A stretch of DNA of 64,000 nt, from NCBI GenBank assembly GCA_002162685.1, contig MAAQ01000022.1, positions 62,001-126,000 on the forward strand, written 5' to 3'. How positions within the stretch are numbered: the stretch's first letter is position 1; each line of letters starts with the position of its first letter. Of this stretch, positions 20,542 to 28,892 are shown piece after piece. The position numbers were made by a program, and so were the translations under genes. Source of the stretch: Flavobacteriales bacterium 33_180_T64. GTDB taxonomy: Bacteria; Bacteroidota; Bacteroidia; Flavobacteriales; Flavobacteriaceae. The notes under the pieces were generated by a model. It had not been told where the DNA came from. It saw nothing but the letters and a program-made list of their open reading frames with translations, and did not search any database.

Positions 20542-21195
20542 CTATTCACCAATTTTCATGTATTCTTTCGGAGGTGTCAAACTAAACTTTTTGTCTGATA
20601 CAGGCTCACTTACTATTTTTACTACTTCTGATATGCTTTGGGTCTGACCTTCAGAGGTGACTTTTCTATATAAAATAAATCCTACTTTTAACTCCAAACG
20701 CAATGTTTTATTATTATTCAAATAAGTGGTGCTAAATTCTTTTGTACTATATATTTCAAATTGAGTAGACTCATTAACTTTTATTATATATTGTTGACAA
20801 TTATAACCTAGAATTTTTCTTTTTTTGTTTCCTAAAACAACTTCATATTTTTCTTTTTGATCTTCCCTAGAATTCCTTTTTGCAAGACTAAATGTTTTAC
20901 CATAGTACGGATGATCTGTAAGAGTTAGAATTTCTTTAGTTTTAACATCAACAATAAGTATAGTTTGTCCACTGCCAACGTAATAAGGCGATTCTGCCCT
21001 TATTTTATTATTCTTGAAATATGTAATCGAATTTAAGGTGTCAGGTTCTAAATTAATTTTTTGGGTGATTTTTGAAACAAAATAGCCTTCATTAAATATT
21101 TTAACTTGTGACTTTTCTTTATTAAGTTTTTCCTGGCTAAATACCTGTATAAATGTTACAAGAGTAATTAGTATAATGTAACGTGTATATTTCAT
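20542..21195 (-). CDS. Secreted DUF4412/GLPGLI-like protein (217 aa)
   Basis: The signal peptide is MKYTRYIILITLVTFIQVFSQ. The mature region has the pattern seen in DUF4412/GLPGLI-type envelope proteins: YFKNNKIRAESPYY, a TILIVDVKTKEILTL strand pair, KRKILGYNCQQYIIKV (the LGYxCxxY signature), then EIYSTKEF and KVGFILYRKV. These proteins are thought to sit in the periplasm; no enzyme activity is known to me. It is followed after about 75 nt by the gene with the duplicated signal peptide, so a two-gene transcript is plausible. Confidence 0.75.
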   Translation of the reverse strand: MKYTRYIILITLVTFIQVFSQEKLNKEKSQVKIFNEGYFVSKITQKINLEPDTLNSITYFKNNKIRAESPYYVGSGQTILIVDVKTKEILTLTDHPYYGKTFSLAKRNSREDQKEKYEVVLGNKKRKILGYNCQQYIIKVNESTQFEIYSTKEFSTTYLNNNKTLRLELKVGFILYRKVTSEGQTQSISEVVKIVSEPVSDKKFSLTPPKEYMKIGE

Positions 21196-21203
21196 TTGTT
21201 TAA
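21134..21203. repeat. Leader/signal-peptide repeat, copy 2
   Basis: This is the partner of 20405-20474, offset by 729 bp and in the same orientation. The similarity stops a few codons inside the mature part of each protein. Confidence 0.85.
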
Positions 21204-21290
21204 ATATTAAGTGCGTGTTTTTATTTTGTTTCCTTATATTTTTAGTTTAGATATAAGAAATACCAAAAGCTTACAAGTTATTTTTTAATT

Positions 21291-21445
21291 ATTGCTAACG
21301 ATGTTGTACATGAGCTGTAGCATATTTCGGCACGAACATTTCCTGATAAAAACCTAACTTTGTAAGTACATTCAAAACTGAAAATCTTTACAGAATTTCA
21401 AAAGCAGAAAACAACAATCATTATTTATAGCCAATGTTATATGCT
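21291..21445. repeat. Dispersed intergenic repeat element (MITE- or attC-like), copy
   Basis: It begins TTGCTAACGATGTTG on the plus strand and ends TTATAGCCAATGTTATATGC. Read on the other strand, its ends (ATATAACATTGGCTATAAA and AACATCGTTAGCAA) match those of the element at 29675-29842 (ATACAACGTTTCGGCTAT and AACGTTGTTAGCAA). A degenerate partial copy with its flank lies near 24115-24210. No coding frame is visible inside. Confidence 0.5.
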
Positions 21446-21451
21446 TTTTTT

Positions 21452-21991
21452 TTAAAACTTATATTGAAAAATTATATTTCCAGAATATATATTCACTAAA
21501 GAGTTTAGATTCATATTTGGGTTTATTCCTATTCCAAAATGCTTACTTGTATAAAAAATTAGTTTTACTCTAAACGGAAAACCAATAGTCGACTCTTTTT
21601 CTGTTTTCCAGTCAGTTGAACGATTTTTAACACTGTAATTAAAAAAACCCAATCCTATATGCCCTTCTACTTTTATCCAACTATTCAATTCAATCTCTCT
21701 TCCATAAGTTGCATTTATTTCAGTATATTCCTCCTCTGCCCCTGCATCAAACACCTTAAGTTGAGAACCTGAATTCAAATAGAAAGAAATAAGATTTTTA
21801 TTCAACTTAGTAGAAATATCTAAACTTATATTAAATCCACCTCTAGAATTATCAAATGATGAATCGATTAAGCCGACACCTAAACTTAAAGAGCTAGAAT
21901 TCAACTTTAATTTACTTTCTTGCGCAAAAGTAAAAGTTGAATTCAGAAAAATTAAAATAATTACTATGATAGTTGAAGTCAATTTATTCAT
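21452..21991 (-). CDS. Small secreted, probably outer-membrane beta-barrel protein (179 aa)
   Basis: The signal peptide (MNKLTSTIIVIILIFLNSTFTFAQ) is followed by alternating amphipathic strands: SLSLGVGLIDSSF, RGGFNISLDISTKL, SFYLNSGSQL, EGHIGLGFFNYSV, GFPFRVKLIFYTSKHFGIG, ending in GNIIFQYKF with the terminal aromatic typical of outer-membrane barrels. No named family is recognised. Its transcript should start near 22090: a perfect copy of the palindrome shared with the Crp/Fnr gene lies at 22124-22137, with a -7-like box 22 nt further on. It is therefore a predicted member of that regulon although it lies about 13 kb away. Confidence 0.75.
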   Translation of the reverse strand: MNKLTSTIIVIILIFLNSTFTFAQESKLKLNSSSLSLGVGLIDSSFDNSRGGFNISLDISTKLNKNLISFYLNSGSQLKVFDAGAEEEYTEINATYGREIELNSWIKVEGHIGLGFFNYSVKNRSTDWKTEKESTIGFPFRVKLIFYTSKHFGIGINPNMNLNSLVNIYSGNIIFQYKF

Positions 21992-22093
21992 AATTTATCG
22001 TATTTTAATTATTATTTGATTTTTGGTTCTATAATTAACTATTGATTCTCTTTGTCTGAACTTTCCTCTTTTTAAGTTAATAAATCCATGCTG

Positions 22094-22137
22094 CGAAAAT
22101 AAGAAGAGTCATTTGCTAAAATATTGTCTTATGACAA
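22094..22137 (-). promoter_or_regulatory. Crp/Fnr-type operator and -7 box (site 1)
   Basis: A perfect palindrome TTGTCATAAGACAA (minus-strand reading) lies at 22124-22137. After exactly 22 nt comes TATTTTCG at 22094-22101, one mismatch from TAnnTTTG. It drives the envelope gene starting at 21991. The same spacing is seen at four other genes. Confidence 0.75.
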
Positions 22138-22149
22138 CCTTTTTAAGTT

Positions 22150-22190
22150 TCTAATTTTTCGTATTTGTTTAATACTCTTATGTTTACCGA
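22150..22190. repeat. Short dispersed repeat copy A (KSIKQIRKLK-type)
   Basis: Plus-strand TCGTATTTGTTTAATACTCT recurs with variation at 23363-23404 and 24095-24130. On the minus strand all three read as (N)K(S/C)IKQIR(K/E)(I/L), so they may be copies of one eroded coding end rather than a non-coding repeat. Confidence 0.45.
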
Positions 22191-22217
22191 TATTTCTTCT
22201 AATTCTCCAAGTTGGAA

Positions 22218-22367
22218 CTATGGATAAGTTATCCACTTTTTTTTTGAGGCGCGATCATATCCAAAGTCGAGAAGTAAATCGTCTGAACGAAAACTTGTTT
22301 TAAGAGAAAAGAAATTTCCGCTATTGTGATCTATTCGTTTTAACTTATTTACGTGTTTTTCTATCAT
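22218..22367 (-). CDS. Small ORF (49 aa) overlapping the upstream stop codon
   Basis: Start and stop of adjacent frames overlap as TAATG: the ATG at 22367-22365 shares one base with the stop of the gene ending at 22367. The peptide begins MIEKHVNKLKRIDHNSGNFF, contains SLKTSFRSDDLLLDFGYDR and ends KKKWITYP. It has no signal peptide, is basic, and looks coding-like in composition. I recognise no family. It could be a real translationally coupled small protein or the frame-shifted remainder of a larger C-terminal region of the upstream protein. Confidence 0.5.
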   Translation of the reverse strand: MIEKHVNKLKRIDHNSGNFFSLKTSFRSDDLLLDFGYDRASKKKWITYP

Positions 22368-23032
22368 TATATTCTTAATCTAATATCATTAATTACACTA
22401 AAATCTAATTTTATAGAAAAAATTTCATTAGAATTTACTTCCATTAAATGAATTAGCGCATATCCTTCTAATAACTGAGAACCAATTTTAAAATTACCAG
22501 TAGCATCATTTTCAAGCTCTTTCCTATCTTCTACTTTTTCAATAATTAATTTATTATCAGAATTTGAATGGAAAACAAATTTATCTTTAAGCTCGTCAAT
22601 TTTATCTAAATATTTTAAGACTTCATACTTTTGAATACTTAAAACATTAACAATAGCAAACGTTGTGTTTTCAGGAGAAATGAAAGCGTTTATTATGATT
22701 TCTGGTCCAGCTAAACTAAAAGAGCCAACTTTAAATTTTGGGTTCTTTGTTTGTCTTGTAATTTGCAGACTTAAATCAAAATTTTTCGCAGCTTCAAATT
22801 TACCAAGAGGAGAAGCAAGTTTAGATGTTATAAAACCTTCTTTAAGGGTAATGGTATTAAAACTAGCATTTTTAACTTGTTCAGATGTCGTACTAAAAAC
22901 ATTACTATTTGATATTTGATAAGTTATTAAATTTTGATTTACATTATCATCGACATTAGTTTTAAGACTAGTATCATTCGAACAAACCACTGTTCCTAAA
23001 ACAATTAATGTTAATAAAAAGATTTTTTTCAT
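22367..23032 (-). CDS. Exported protein of unknown function (221 aa)
   Basis: The N-terminus MKKIFLLTLIVLGTVVCSND is hydrophobic and ends in a cysteine, resembling a lipoprotein signal with an atypical residue before Cys (V instead of A/G/S), so either lipidation or ordinary Sec export is possible. The mature part has beta-strand-like stretches such as FDLSLQITRQTKNPKFKVG and GPEIIINAFISPEN, then a Lys/Glu-rich helix. No known domain is recognised. It overlaps a 49-residue frame downstream by one base. Confidence 0.65.
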   Translation of the reverse strand: MKKIFLLTLIVLGTVVCSNDTSLKTNVDDNVNQNLITYQISNSNVFSTTSEQVKNASFNTITLKEGFITSKLASPLGKFEAAKNFDLSLQITRQTKNPKFKVGSFSLAGPEIIINAFISPENTTFAIVNVLSIQKYEVLKYLDKIDELKDKFVFHSNSDNKLIIEKVEDRKELENDATGNFKIGSQLLEGYALIHLMEVNSNEIFSIKLDFSVINDIRLRI

Positions 23033-23129
23033 TTTTCGTAGTTTTATATTTTTGCACGACGTCCCTTATATACTTCGTTTGCATCCCGAGGTGTGTACAT
23101 GCATTGTACAAATTGATATGCTCTTTTAT

Positions 23130-23414
23130 TTTTCTTAGTTCAACTCTTCTGTTTTTAGCCTTTCCCTTTCCGAGTAAATTGTCTTCTACAGGTTTGGTTT
23201 ACCCAATGCTTTTACTTTTCAGTTTGGATTCATGAATACCCACATCAGTACATGCCATAAGAACAAATTTTGTTCTATTTTTAGACAACTTCATATTAGA
23301 TTTACCGGCATTATCAGTATGACCTTCTACCCAAATTTTTCTTCTGGCTCTTTTAAGTTCTCGTATCTGTTTAATGCTCTTATAGTTTTTATTTAAATAC
23401 AATCGATACCACAA
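23130..23414 (-). pseudogene. OmpA-like C-terminal domain fragment
   Basis: Minus-strand reading gives IWVEGHTDNAGKSNMKLSKN, then R, a VLMACTDVGI segment, KLKSKSIG, an in-frame TAA, then TKPVEDNLLGKGKAKNRRVE. This is the peptidoglycan-binding core of an OmpA domain (GHTDN...LSxNR...NRRVE). The N-terminal body is missing, an internal stop interrupts it, and no proper start is present. It abuts the decayed araC copy at 23414. Probably a relic of an outer-membrane lipoprotein gene. Confidence 0.8.
23363..23404. repeat. Short dispersed repeat copy B, left of the decayed araC copy
   Basis: Contains TCGTATCTGTTTAATGCTCT. It sits immediately next to one end of the araC relic, with the same orientation as copy C at the other end. 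Confidence 0.45.
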
Positions 23415-24098
23415 AGTTACTTATTAGGGATGATAGAAATTTGTAAGAATCGGTCGTTTTCGTTATTTGATAGATTTTTCGAAGTAGTTTTGGCTTGACA
23501 ATAAATCTCCTTTTTTGATGTCTTTGAATAATGCCGAACATCGTAATATATTACAATAGGCTATTAGTGAAAGCCCTAACAATTTATTAAAATATCTATT
23601 GGTTTACCTACTGGATCAAAATACGTTATCAGCAAAATAGCTCACGCTGTGATTGCCTTTGGTTTTGCTCAATAAGCTGAATAGATTAAGTTTTCGATTG
23701 TCTAAATTATTTTCTTTATTGATTTCCTGACTTATTATTAAACTGAACGTATCAATCGCATCTAATTTTTAGAAAAAGTCAAATAAATTTAGATTCCAAA
23801 AGCATTGGGTATTTTTTTTTCAGATTTTAATAACGGAGCAATACTTTCGCAGAATATATATTCCACAGCCTGTAATTTGAATTGTATTCCGAAAAGTTGA
23901 TAATTTGGAGGAATTACCACTTCAACCTCTTTTGTATATAGTCCTGTTAGCACGGCACTTTGGTATTTATAATTTCAAAGCGAACGATAATATCAAAAAA
24001 CCGTCAGATAAAATGGTGTAATCAAGATTTTCTGATGTACGGTTTCAAAACCTCATTGGAGGCTTGTTGATAGTAGTTCACGTTATATATTTAAGTTT
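23414..24098 (-). pseudogene. Decayed duplicate of the AraC-family gene at 28893-29642
   Basis: Alignment by eye to 28890-29659 shows high identity across the whole length. Two deletions explain most of the length difference: 50 bp lost between TCG repeats (joined near 23481) and 32 bp lost between CTGATG repeats (near 24037). The former start codon reads GTG, an in-frame TAA replaces a Glu codon (TTTTTAG against TTTTTCG on the plus strand near 23768), and both deletions shift the frame. The similarity covers the gene and about 17 bp beyond its start, so the copied unit was essentially one gene. It cannot encode a working regulator. Confidence 0.9.
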
Positions 24099-24200
24099 TC
24101 GGATTTGTTTAATACACTTATTATTTAGATACAGGGAATGCTAAAATTTTACATTATATTTTTTTAATTATTACCAAGGTGTTCGTGTATGGTTAGTTGC
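24095..24200. repeat. Short dispersed repeat copy C plus partial copy of the 21.2-kb intergenic element
   Basis: 24095-24130 (TCGGATTTGTTTAATACACT) matches copies A and B. The following bases to about 24200 match 21235-21330 (shared TTTTTTAATTATT, then a diverged CTAAxGxTGTT and TTTCGG). Confidence 0.45.
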
Positions 24201-24482
24201 ATTTACTAGGTTTCGGTCTTGCATGAAATTCCTTTTCATTGACTTTACTGGAATTTAAAATTTCCTAGCTAGGTCCAAGTTGAGTATTCACTAATATTCA
24301 CGCTAGTTTTATCGATGATTGAACTCAATTGAAACTATGTCAAATATCTTTCATTATCTAAAAATAATTAAAAACAAACTAAAAAGTAATTTTGATACTC
24401 TGGTAATATTCATGTTTTAATTTTTGTTGAAATTAAGAGGTTTATAACTCTAAACTTTTGACCTATGTCAAATAATTACTCT
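24201..24482. other. Non-coding AT-rich stretch
   Basis: Downstream of the GH113-like gene; apart from the repeat at its left side I see no frame, hairpin or promoter worth naming. Confidence 0.5.
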
Positions 24483-25856
24483 TTAAGGCTTAAAATGTTT
24501 TGCAATAAGATTTAAAGATGGCTTACCTTCAATAGTGAAATTGGTATTATTCCCACTTGACGTACCACGACTTTGCCATTCCCAGATATGAATACCATGA
24601 AACCATGGCTCCTCCCATATGGTATTAAAAAAAGCCTGATAACATAAAAGCTGTTCTTTTTTAGAAATTTTTGAATACGTATTCATTATACCATTCCACT
24701 CCCATGGTTTTTTAGAAGTACCTCGAATAGACTTATAACCTAATTCTGTAAAAAGTATGGGTTTGTTAAACTTTGAGCTAACCAATACTATCTCTTCTGC
24801 ATGTTTTCTCCAATAGTTTTCTAACTCCAAAAGTGCTGGGTCGTCTTTCACACTTATCGGAAAGTAGGCTTGGATTCCTATATAATCTAACTCGCCCCAA
24901 AAAGGCACTTTCTTATACTCATTATCCCAATTAGCTGCATATGTCAGTTTTCCTTTATAGATTGCTCTAACTTTTTGTATTAGGGCTTTCCATTGATCAG
25001 GTTTTTCATAAACAGTAGTTTCTAACTCTGTGCCTATACAGAATTGTTCCATCTGTAATTGTTCTGCAAGTTCTGCATATTTTATGATGGTTTGATTATA
25101 ATTTTCAAACCAAGTATTCCAATCTTGCTCAGTTTCCATTTCAATATCAGATCGCCATTTCCCGTTTTCAATTTTTGATAGCCAGATATGAGGTTTTAAC
25201 ATTATTTTTATTCCATAGCTATCACATTCTTCCTTTATGACTTTATAATGTTTTAGCATATTTTCATAGCTATCATCAGAAATTAATCTTAACGTGGGTT
25301 TATTATAATCGCCCTGATTTATAAATGGTGTAAGAGTAATCCATTCAAAATTATTAGTCTTAAGCAGTTCAATGTCCTCTAAATCTTTACTTATATTGAA
25401 TACATGAATGCCTCTTTGCTTATTATCGATACTATAATAATTGTTTACTTTAGTCGAATTGTTTTCTATAGTAGTATCCCAAGTATAGTTTAGCACTTCA
25501 GATAATCGATAATTCTGCAACGCTTTATTTCCTATAAAAAGAATCATAACAGGAATAGCTATTTTAAAAAAAACACTTTTTAATAAGCCTTTAATTTTAT
25601 TTCGTTTGTAGTCGTAAATAATATTTTTAATAAATAAAAAAAGAAAATATGGTATCGTAGTTATTACATAAAATGAGGGGCTGGTAAACAGATTACCCAC
25701 AAAATCTTTAAAAAACAAAACTGTAGTAGCTACTGCATATTTGTTTTTAAATAGAATTAATAAAAACATGAATACCAATAGAATAAAAATTATACTACTG
25801 TAAAACCAGAGAAAATGCTTTACTACCGATGCTTTTGTCTTTATTTTGTTTGTCAT
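24483..25856 (-). CDS. Membrane-anchored GH113-like glycoside hydrolase (457 aa)
   Basis: Two or three hydrophobic segments at the N-terminus (about residues 12-35, 52-70 and 88-105) precede a TIM-barrel region of about 310 residues: RGIHVFNISKDLEDI, NNFEWITLTPF, KIMLKPHIWLS, MEQFCIGTELETTV, LDYIGIQAYFPI, ILFTELGYKS, WFHGIHIWEW. GH113 (beta-mannanase-type) enzymes use two Glu residues of this clan GH-A arrangement; the candidates here are Glu in GTELE (near 276) and in FTELGY (near 370). Substrate is inferred only (mannan or related glucan). The barrel would lie on one face of the inner membrane. It stands alone, flanked by relics, in the accessory island. Confidence 0.75.
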   Translation of the reverse strand: MTNKIKTKASVVKHFLWFYSSIIFILLVFMFLLILFKNKYAVATTVLFFKDFVGNLFTSPSFYVITTIPYFLFLFIKNIIYDYKRNKIKGLLKSVFFKIAIPVMILFIGNKALQNYRLSEVLNYTWDTTIENNSTKVNNYYSIDNKQRGIHVFNISKDLEDIELLKTNNFEWITLTPFINQGDYNKPTLRLISDDSYENMLKHYKVIKEECDSYGIKIMLKPHIWLSKIENGKWRSDIEMETEQDWNTWFENYNQTIIKYAELAEQLQMEQFCIGTELETTVYEKPDQWKALIQKVRAIYKGKLTYAANWDNEYKKVPFWGELDYIGIQAYFPISVKDDPALLELENYWRKHAEEIVLVSSKFNKPILFTELGYKSIRGTSKKPWEWNGIMNTYSKISKKEQLLCYQAFFNTIWEEPWFHGIHIWEWQSRGTSSGNNTNFTIEGKPSLNLIAKHFKP

Positions 25857-25954
25857 ACAATTTCTTGAATTTACAATGGGAGAAACGCCCTTTCATTAGT
25901 CAAATAACAGAATATATCCTTACACCTGGGACTCTCTGTTTTTATAATCAATTT

Positions 25955-26179
25955 TTATGTTTTTAAATAAGAAGCCCCATTTACATCAATGATTGTTCCT
26001 GATGAATACAATGCCTATTTTGATGCGAGAAATAGTATAGCATGTGCTACTTCAAAGGGTTCTGCCATTCTTTTAAAAGGAGATTCAAGTAGTAACCTTT
26101 CTTTCTCTGCAAAAGCTATAGCCGTAGCTTTTCCAATGCCTTTGGAGCCTCTCATGATTAGCACATTCTTGTTTTTAAA
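25955..26179 (-). pseudogene. Internally deleted short-chain dehydrogenase (SDR) relic
   Basis: The minus strand reads KNKNVLIMRGSKGIGKATAI AFAEKE (the Rossmann GxxxGIG start of an SDR), then jumps directly to SPFKRMAEPFEVAHAILFLA, an in-frame TAG, and SGTIIDVNGASYL (the SDR C-terminus). About 150 residues with the Ser-Tyr-Lys catalytic core are missing, there is no start codon, and a stop lies just upstream. An open frame on the opposite strand here is only a shadow of this relic. Confidence 0.85.
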
Positions 26180-26190
26180 TTTTTAAATAA

Positions 26191-27327
26191 TTATAGTGAG
26201 CAAAAAAAAGTCATAATATCAGAAGCTAACAATACTGGCTTTTCCATAGCAGCAAAATGACCTCCTTTTGGCATATTTGTCCATTGGGTTACATTATATC
26301 CTTTTGACATATATACTTTAGGTGGTTTAGATAATTCCTTAGGGAAATTAGCATATGCAACAGGTGGTTTCACGAAATCATTTGCTCCAAATTTCATTGG
26401 ATTTTTACTGTTTTCATTATATATTCTTATGGATGAATGGATGGATTGTGTCACCCAGTAAAGAGTAATATTGGCTAAAATTTCATCTTTTGTAAATATG
26501 TTTTCAATGTCCCCTTCATTATCACTCCAACTATTGAATTTTTCGACTATCCAAGCGCATAACCCAATAGGTGAATCATTTAATCCGTATCCCAATGTTA
26601 TTGGTTTCGTGCTCTGTATATAAGCATATCCAGCTTCTTTTGAAGCCCATTCTTCAAGTCCTTGATTGTATTTTATCACATCTTCAGAAAGTTCTTCTTC
26701 TGTCATATAGGGTTGAAAAGAATCCGACACATAATTAAGATGTATTCCTATTATATGGTCGGGATATTTCATTGCTAGTCGCGTACTAATACCAGAACCT
26801 ATATCTCCTCCCTGGGCACCATATTTTTTATAACCAAGTTTGAGCATTAGCTTATGCCATATCTCTGCTACATAGGCATTATCACATCCGCTTTCTACAT
26901 ACTTGCTAGAAAATCCAAACCCAATAACTGAAGGAATTATCAAATCAAAAGAAAAATTCTCATCATTAGTTAACAGTGGAATCAGCTTTAACATCTCTAT
27001 AAATGACCCTGGCCATCCATGTGTGATGATTAAAGGTATAGATTTTTTACCCTTACCTTTTATATGCAAAAAATGGATTTGATGACCATCAATATCTGCC
27101 ATAAAATTTGGGAATGCATTAATCTTTTTTTCAACTTTTTTCCAACTAAAATCATTGAGCCAGTAGTTACTTAATTCTTTCATATAAGAAAGGTTGGTAC
27201 CATAATTCCAATTGGAGTTGTTTATTTCATCAGGCCAGCGCGTGTTTTGAATTCTTAAATTCAAATCATCAATAATTTCTTGGTGCACATTTACTAAATA
27301 GGGTTTTATCATACTTTTTAGATACAT
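26191..27327 (-). CDS. Epoxide hydrolase (EHN-domain alpha/beta hydrolase, 378 aa)
   Basis: The N-terminal EHN region contains DLNLRIQNTRWPDE and WNYGTNLSYMKELSNYWL. The alpha/beta-hydrolase core has the oxyanion-hole motif THGWPGSF, the nucleophile Asp in QGGDIGSG (near residue 174), and the catalytic His in GGHFAAMEKP (near 356). Juvenile-hormone/microsomal-type epoxide hydrolases share this layout and length. The reaction expected is hydration of an epoxide to a vicinal diol through a covalent Asp-ester. The first Met and a second at residue 6 are both possible starts. It lies beside an SDR relic and upstream of a haloalkane-dehalogenase-like gene, giving a group of small-molecule hydrolases. 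Confidence 0.88.
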   Translation of the reverse strand: MYLKSMIKPYLVNVHQEIIDDLNLRIQNTRWPDEINNSNWNYGTNLSYMKELSNYWLNDFSWKKVEKKINAFPNFMADIDGHQIHFLHIKGKGKKSIPLIITHGWPGSFIEMLKLIPLLTNDENFSFDLIIPSVIGFGFSSKYVESGCDNAYVAEIWHKLMLKLGYKKYGAQGGDIGSGISTRLAMKYPDHIIGIHLNYVSDSFQPYMTEEELSEDVIKYNQGLEEWASKEAGYAYIQSTKPITLGYGLNDSPIGLCAWIVEKFNSWSDNEGDIENIFTKDEILANITLYWVTQSIHSSIRIYNENSKNPMKFGANDFVKPPVAYANFPKELSKPPKVYMSKGYNVTQWTNMPKGGHFAAMEKPVLLASDIMTFFCSL

Positions 27328-27463
27328 TTTTTTCTTTGACTTGTAATAAATATCTTTAACCAGTTATATTATTTCTCTCTAATAAGGATGAATTTATATA
27401 AACAATTATTATTCTGTAATGATTAAATTCCTTATCAGTATTTCAGATCTATTATTTAGAGTT

Positions 27464-27871
27464 TCAAAACTTAGGTTTCTGTCTCCTTGTAAACACATGC
27501 GATAGTATTAAAAATAGGAACGCTATGCCAAATCCTAAAATTCCAATATTAATTCCTAATACAATCTTTTCACTTCCATCTAAATATTTCATAGAACCAC
27601 CATACCCATCTTTTAAGAAGAATGCTAATAAAAACCCTCCCATAACGATGAGACTTAATAAAGTACTTAATCGAACTTCTTTTTTATACCAAACTAACCA
27701 CAAGCATAATACTCCAATACTTGAGTTAGTAACTAATTGCCAAACTTCATGAATTCGTGCATGAGGCGTCCAATCTGGATTCCAAACATGCGTTTCATTG
27801 ATGTCCAAAAAAGGGACGACAATGGCATATAGAATTACACTAAATGTTATTGCTATTTTTTTTATCATCAC
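27464..27871 (-). CDS. Four-helix membrane protein of unknown function (135 aa)
   Basis: Four hydrophobic segments are visible (about residues 5-20, 48-62, 70-86, 106-126). Between the first two is a conserved-looking motif, ETHVWNPDWTPHARIHEVWQ, rich in His and Trp. I recall similar small membrane proteins annotated as DUF families with an HxVWxxxWTPHARFH motif but cannot name one with certainty. No signal peptide beyond helix 1. It sits between two hydrolase genes in the same orientation, with 79 nt to the upstream gene, so co-transcription is possible. Confidence 0.7.
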   Translation of the reverse strand: MMIKKIAITFSVILYAIVVPFLDINETHVWNPDWTPHARIHEVWQLVTNSSIGVLCLWLVWYKKEVRLSTLLSLIVMGGFLLAFFLKDGYGGSMKYLDGSEKIVLGINIGILGFGIAFLFLILSHVFTRRQKPKF

Positions 27872-27950
27872 TATTTATTTTTAGATTATACACAACTAAT
27901 GTTATATGACGTATTTCATTTCAAGCATTCTCAAGTTTCAGAAAACCTTT

Positions 27951-28859
27951 TTAATCAAGAGAGTTGTCGTTAATGTTTTTTTGAATTTCGTTTCTAAATT
28001 CTTGATAATATGACAAAACCCCACTTGGGTCCTCAATTTGTGGCCAATGTCCAATGTCTTGTCCTAGTAGCTTTACGTTAGGGCTGGGAATCAGTTCCTT
28101 ATATCGATTAGCCATATGGATACCAGAATTAGGATCAAATGGACCATTTATAAAGCACATGGAAACCTTCGTCTTTTGCATTGCACTTATCCATCTTTTT
28201 TGATGGTTTAATTTGTCAAAAACCAGCCTACCAATCAAATATGCGATCGATTTGCCATCGTTATAATTTAAAATATCCCAGAATTGATTTATGAGTTGGT
28301 TCGTGGGTTGGGTGTTAGGACCAAAAATTGGTTGTATTGATTTTTTCAATTTCTCTTTAGTGAGCAACTTGCTCAACAATTTCCCAATAGGCTTGGGAGA
28401 TTGTGAAAGCAATCGCTGTATCATTCTAGGTTTGTAACTATCCATAAACAAACCACCGTTCATATATACTAACGATTGTATTTTAAAGCAGTTTTGTGAA
28501 GCTATGTCTCTAGCTAATAACTCTTGAGCAATACTGACTCCTAGATCATGTGACAGGATATGGGTTTGTTTAATACCCCAAAATTCAATTAGAAAATTAA
28601 CCATTTCGCAATGTTCATGAAAGCTATAGTCATGATTTTTGGGTTTATCTGAAAAACCCATACCCAAATAATCAAATGTAAAAACGGTGTAATCTTTTAC
28701 TAGATATTCCCAAACAGATCTCCACTCGAAAGTATTAAAAGGATAGCCGTGAAGTATTAAAAGGTTAGGGCCGCTACCTTCCTTGATATAAAATACTTGA
28801 TGGCTGTTTACATTTATTGTTTGACCCTTGTTTTTCCAATCAACCACTTCTTTGTCCAT
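27951..28859 (-). CDS. Alpha/beta hydrolase, haloalkane-dehalogenase/epoxide-hydrolase type (302 aa)
   Basis: The core fold is clear: ILHGYPFNTFEWRSV (HGxP oxyanion loop with the Asn/Trp position typical of haloalkane dehalogenase relatives), FDYLGMGFSDKP, nucleophile Asp in LSHDLGVSIAQELL (near residue 104), and catalytic His in GQDIGHWPQIEDP (near 270). An Asp nucleophile indicates ester-intermediate chemistry (dehalogenase or epoxide hydrolase) rather than a Ser esterase. The substrate is not deducible. An AraC-family regulator gene lies immediately upstream, 33 nt away and in the same orientation, and may control it. Confidence 0.85.
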   Translation of the reverse strand: MDKEVVDWKNKGQTINVNSHQVFYIKEGSGPNLLILHGYPFNTFEWRSVWEYLVKDYTVFTFDYLGMGFSDKPKNHDYSFHEHCEMVNFLIEFWGIKQTHILSHDLGVSIAQELLARDIASQNCFKIQSLVYMNGGLFMDSYKPRMIQRLLSQSPKPIGKLLSKLLTKEKLKKSIQPIFGPNTQPTNQLINQFWDILNYNDGKSIAYLIGRLVFDKLNHQKRWISAMQKTKVSMCFINGPFDPNSGIHMANRYKELIPSPNVKLLGQDIGHWPQIEDPSGVLSYYQEFRNEIQKNINDNSLD

Positions 28860-28892
28860 TCCTAGTTTATCATGGTTAGTAATATTGCGAAG

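Noticed and set aside
25989-26186. A 65-residue open frame on the plus strand
   Set aside because: It is the antisense of a clear SDR relic on the minus strand and has no similarity pattern of its own.
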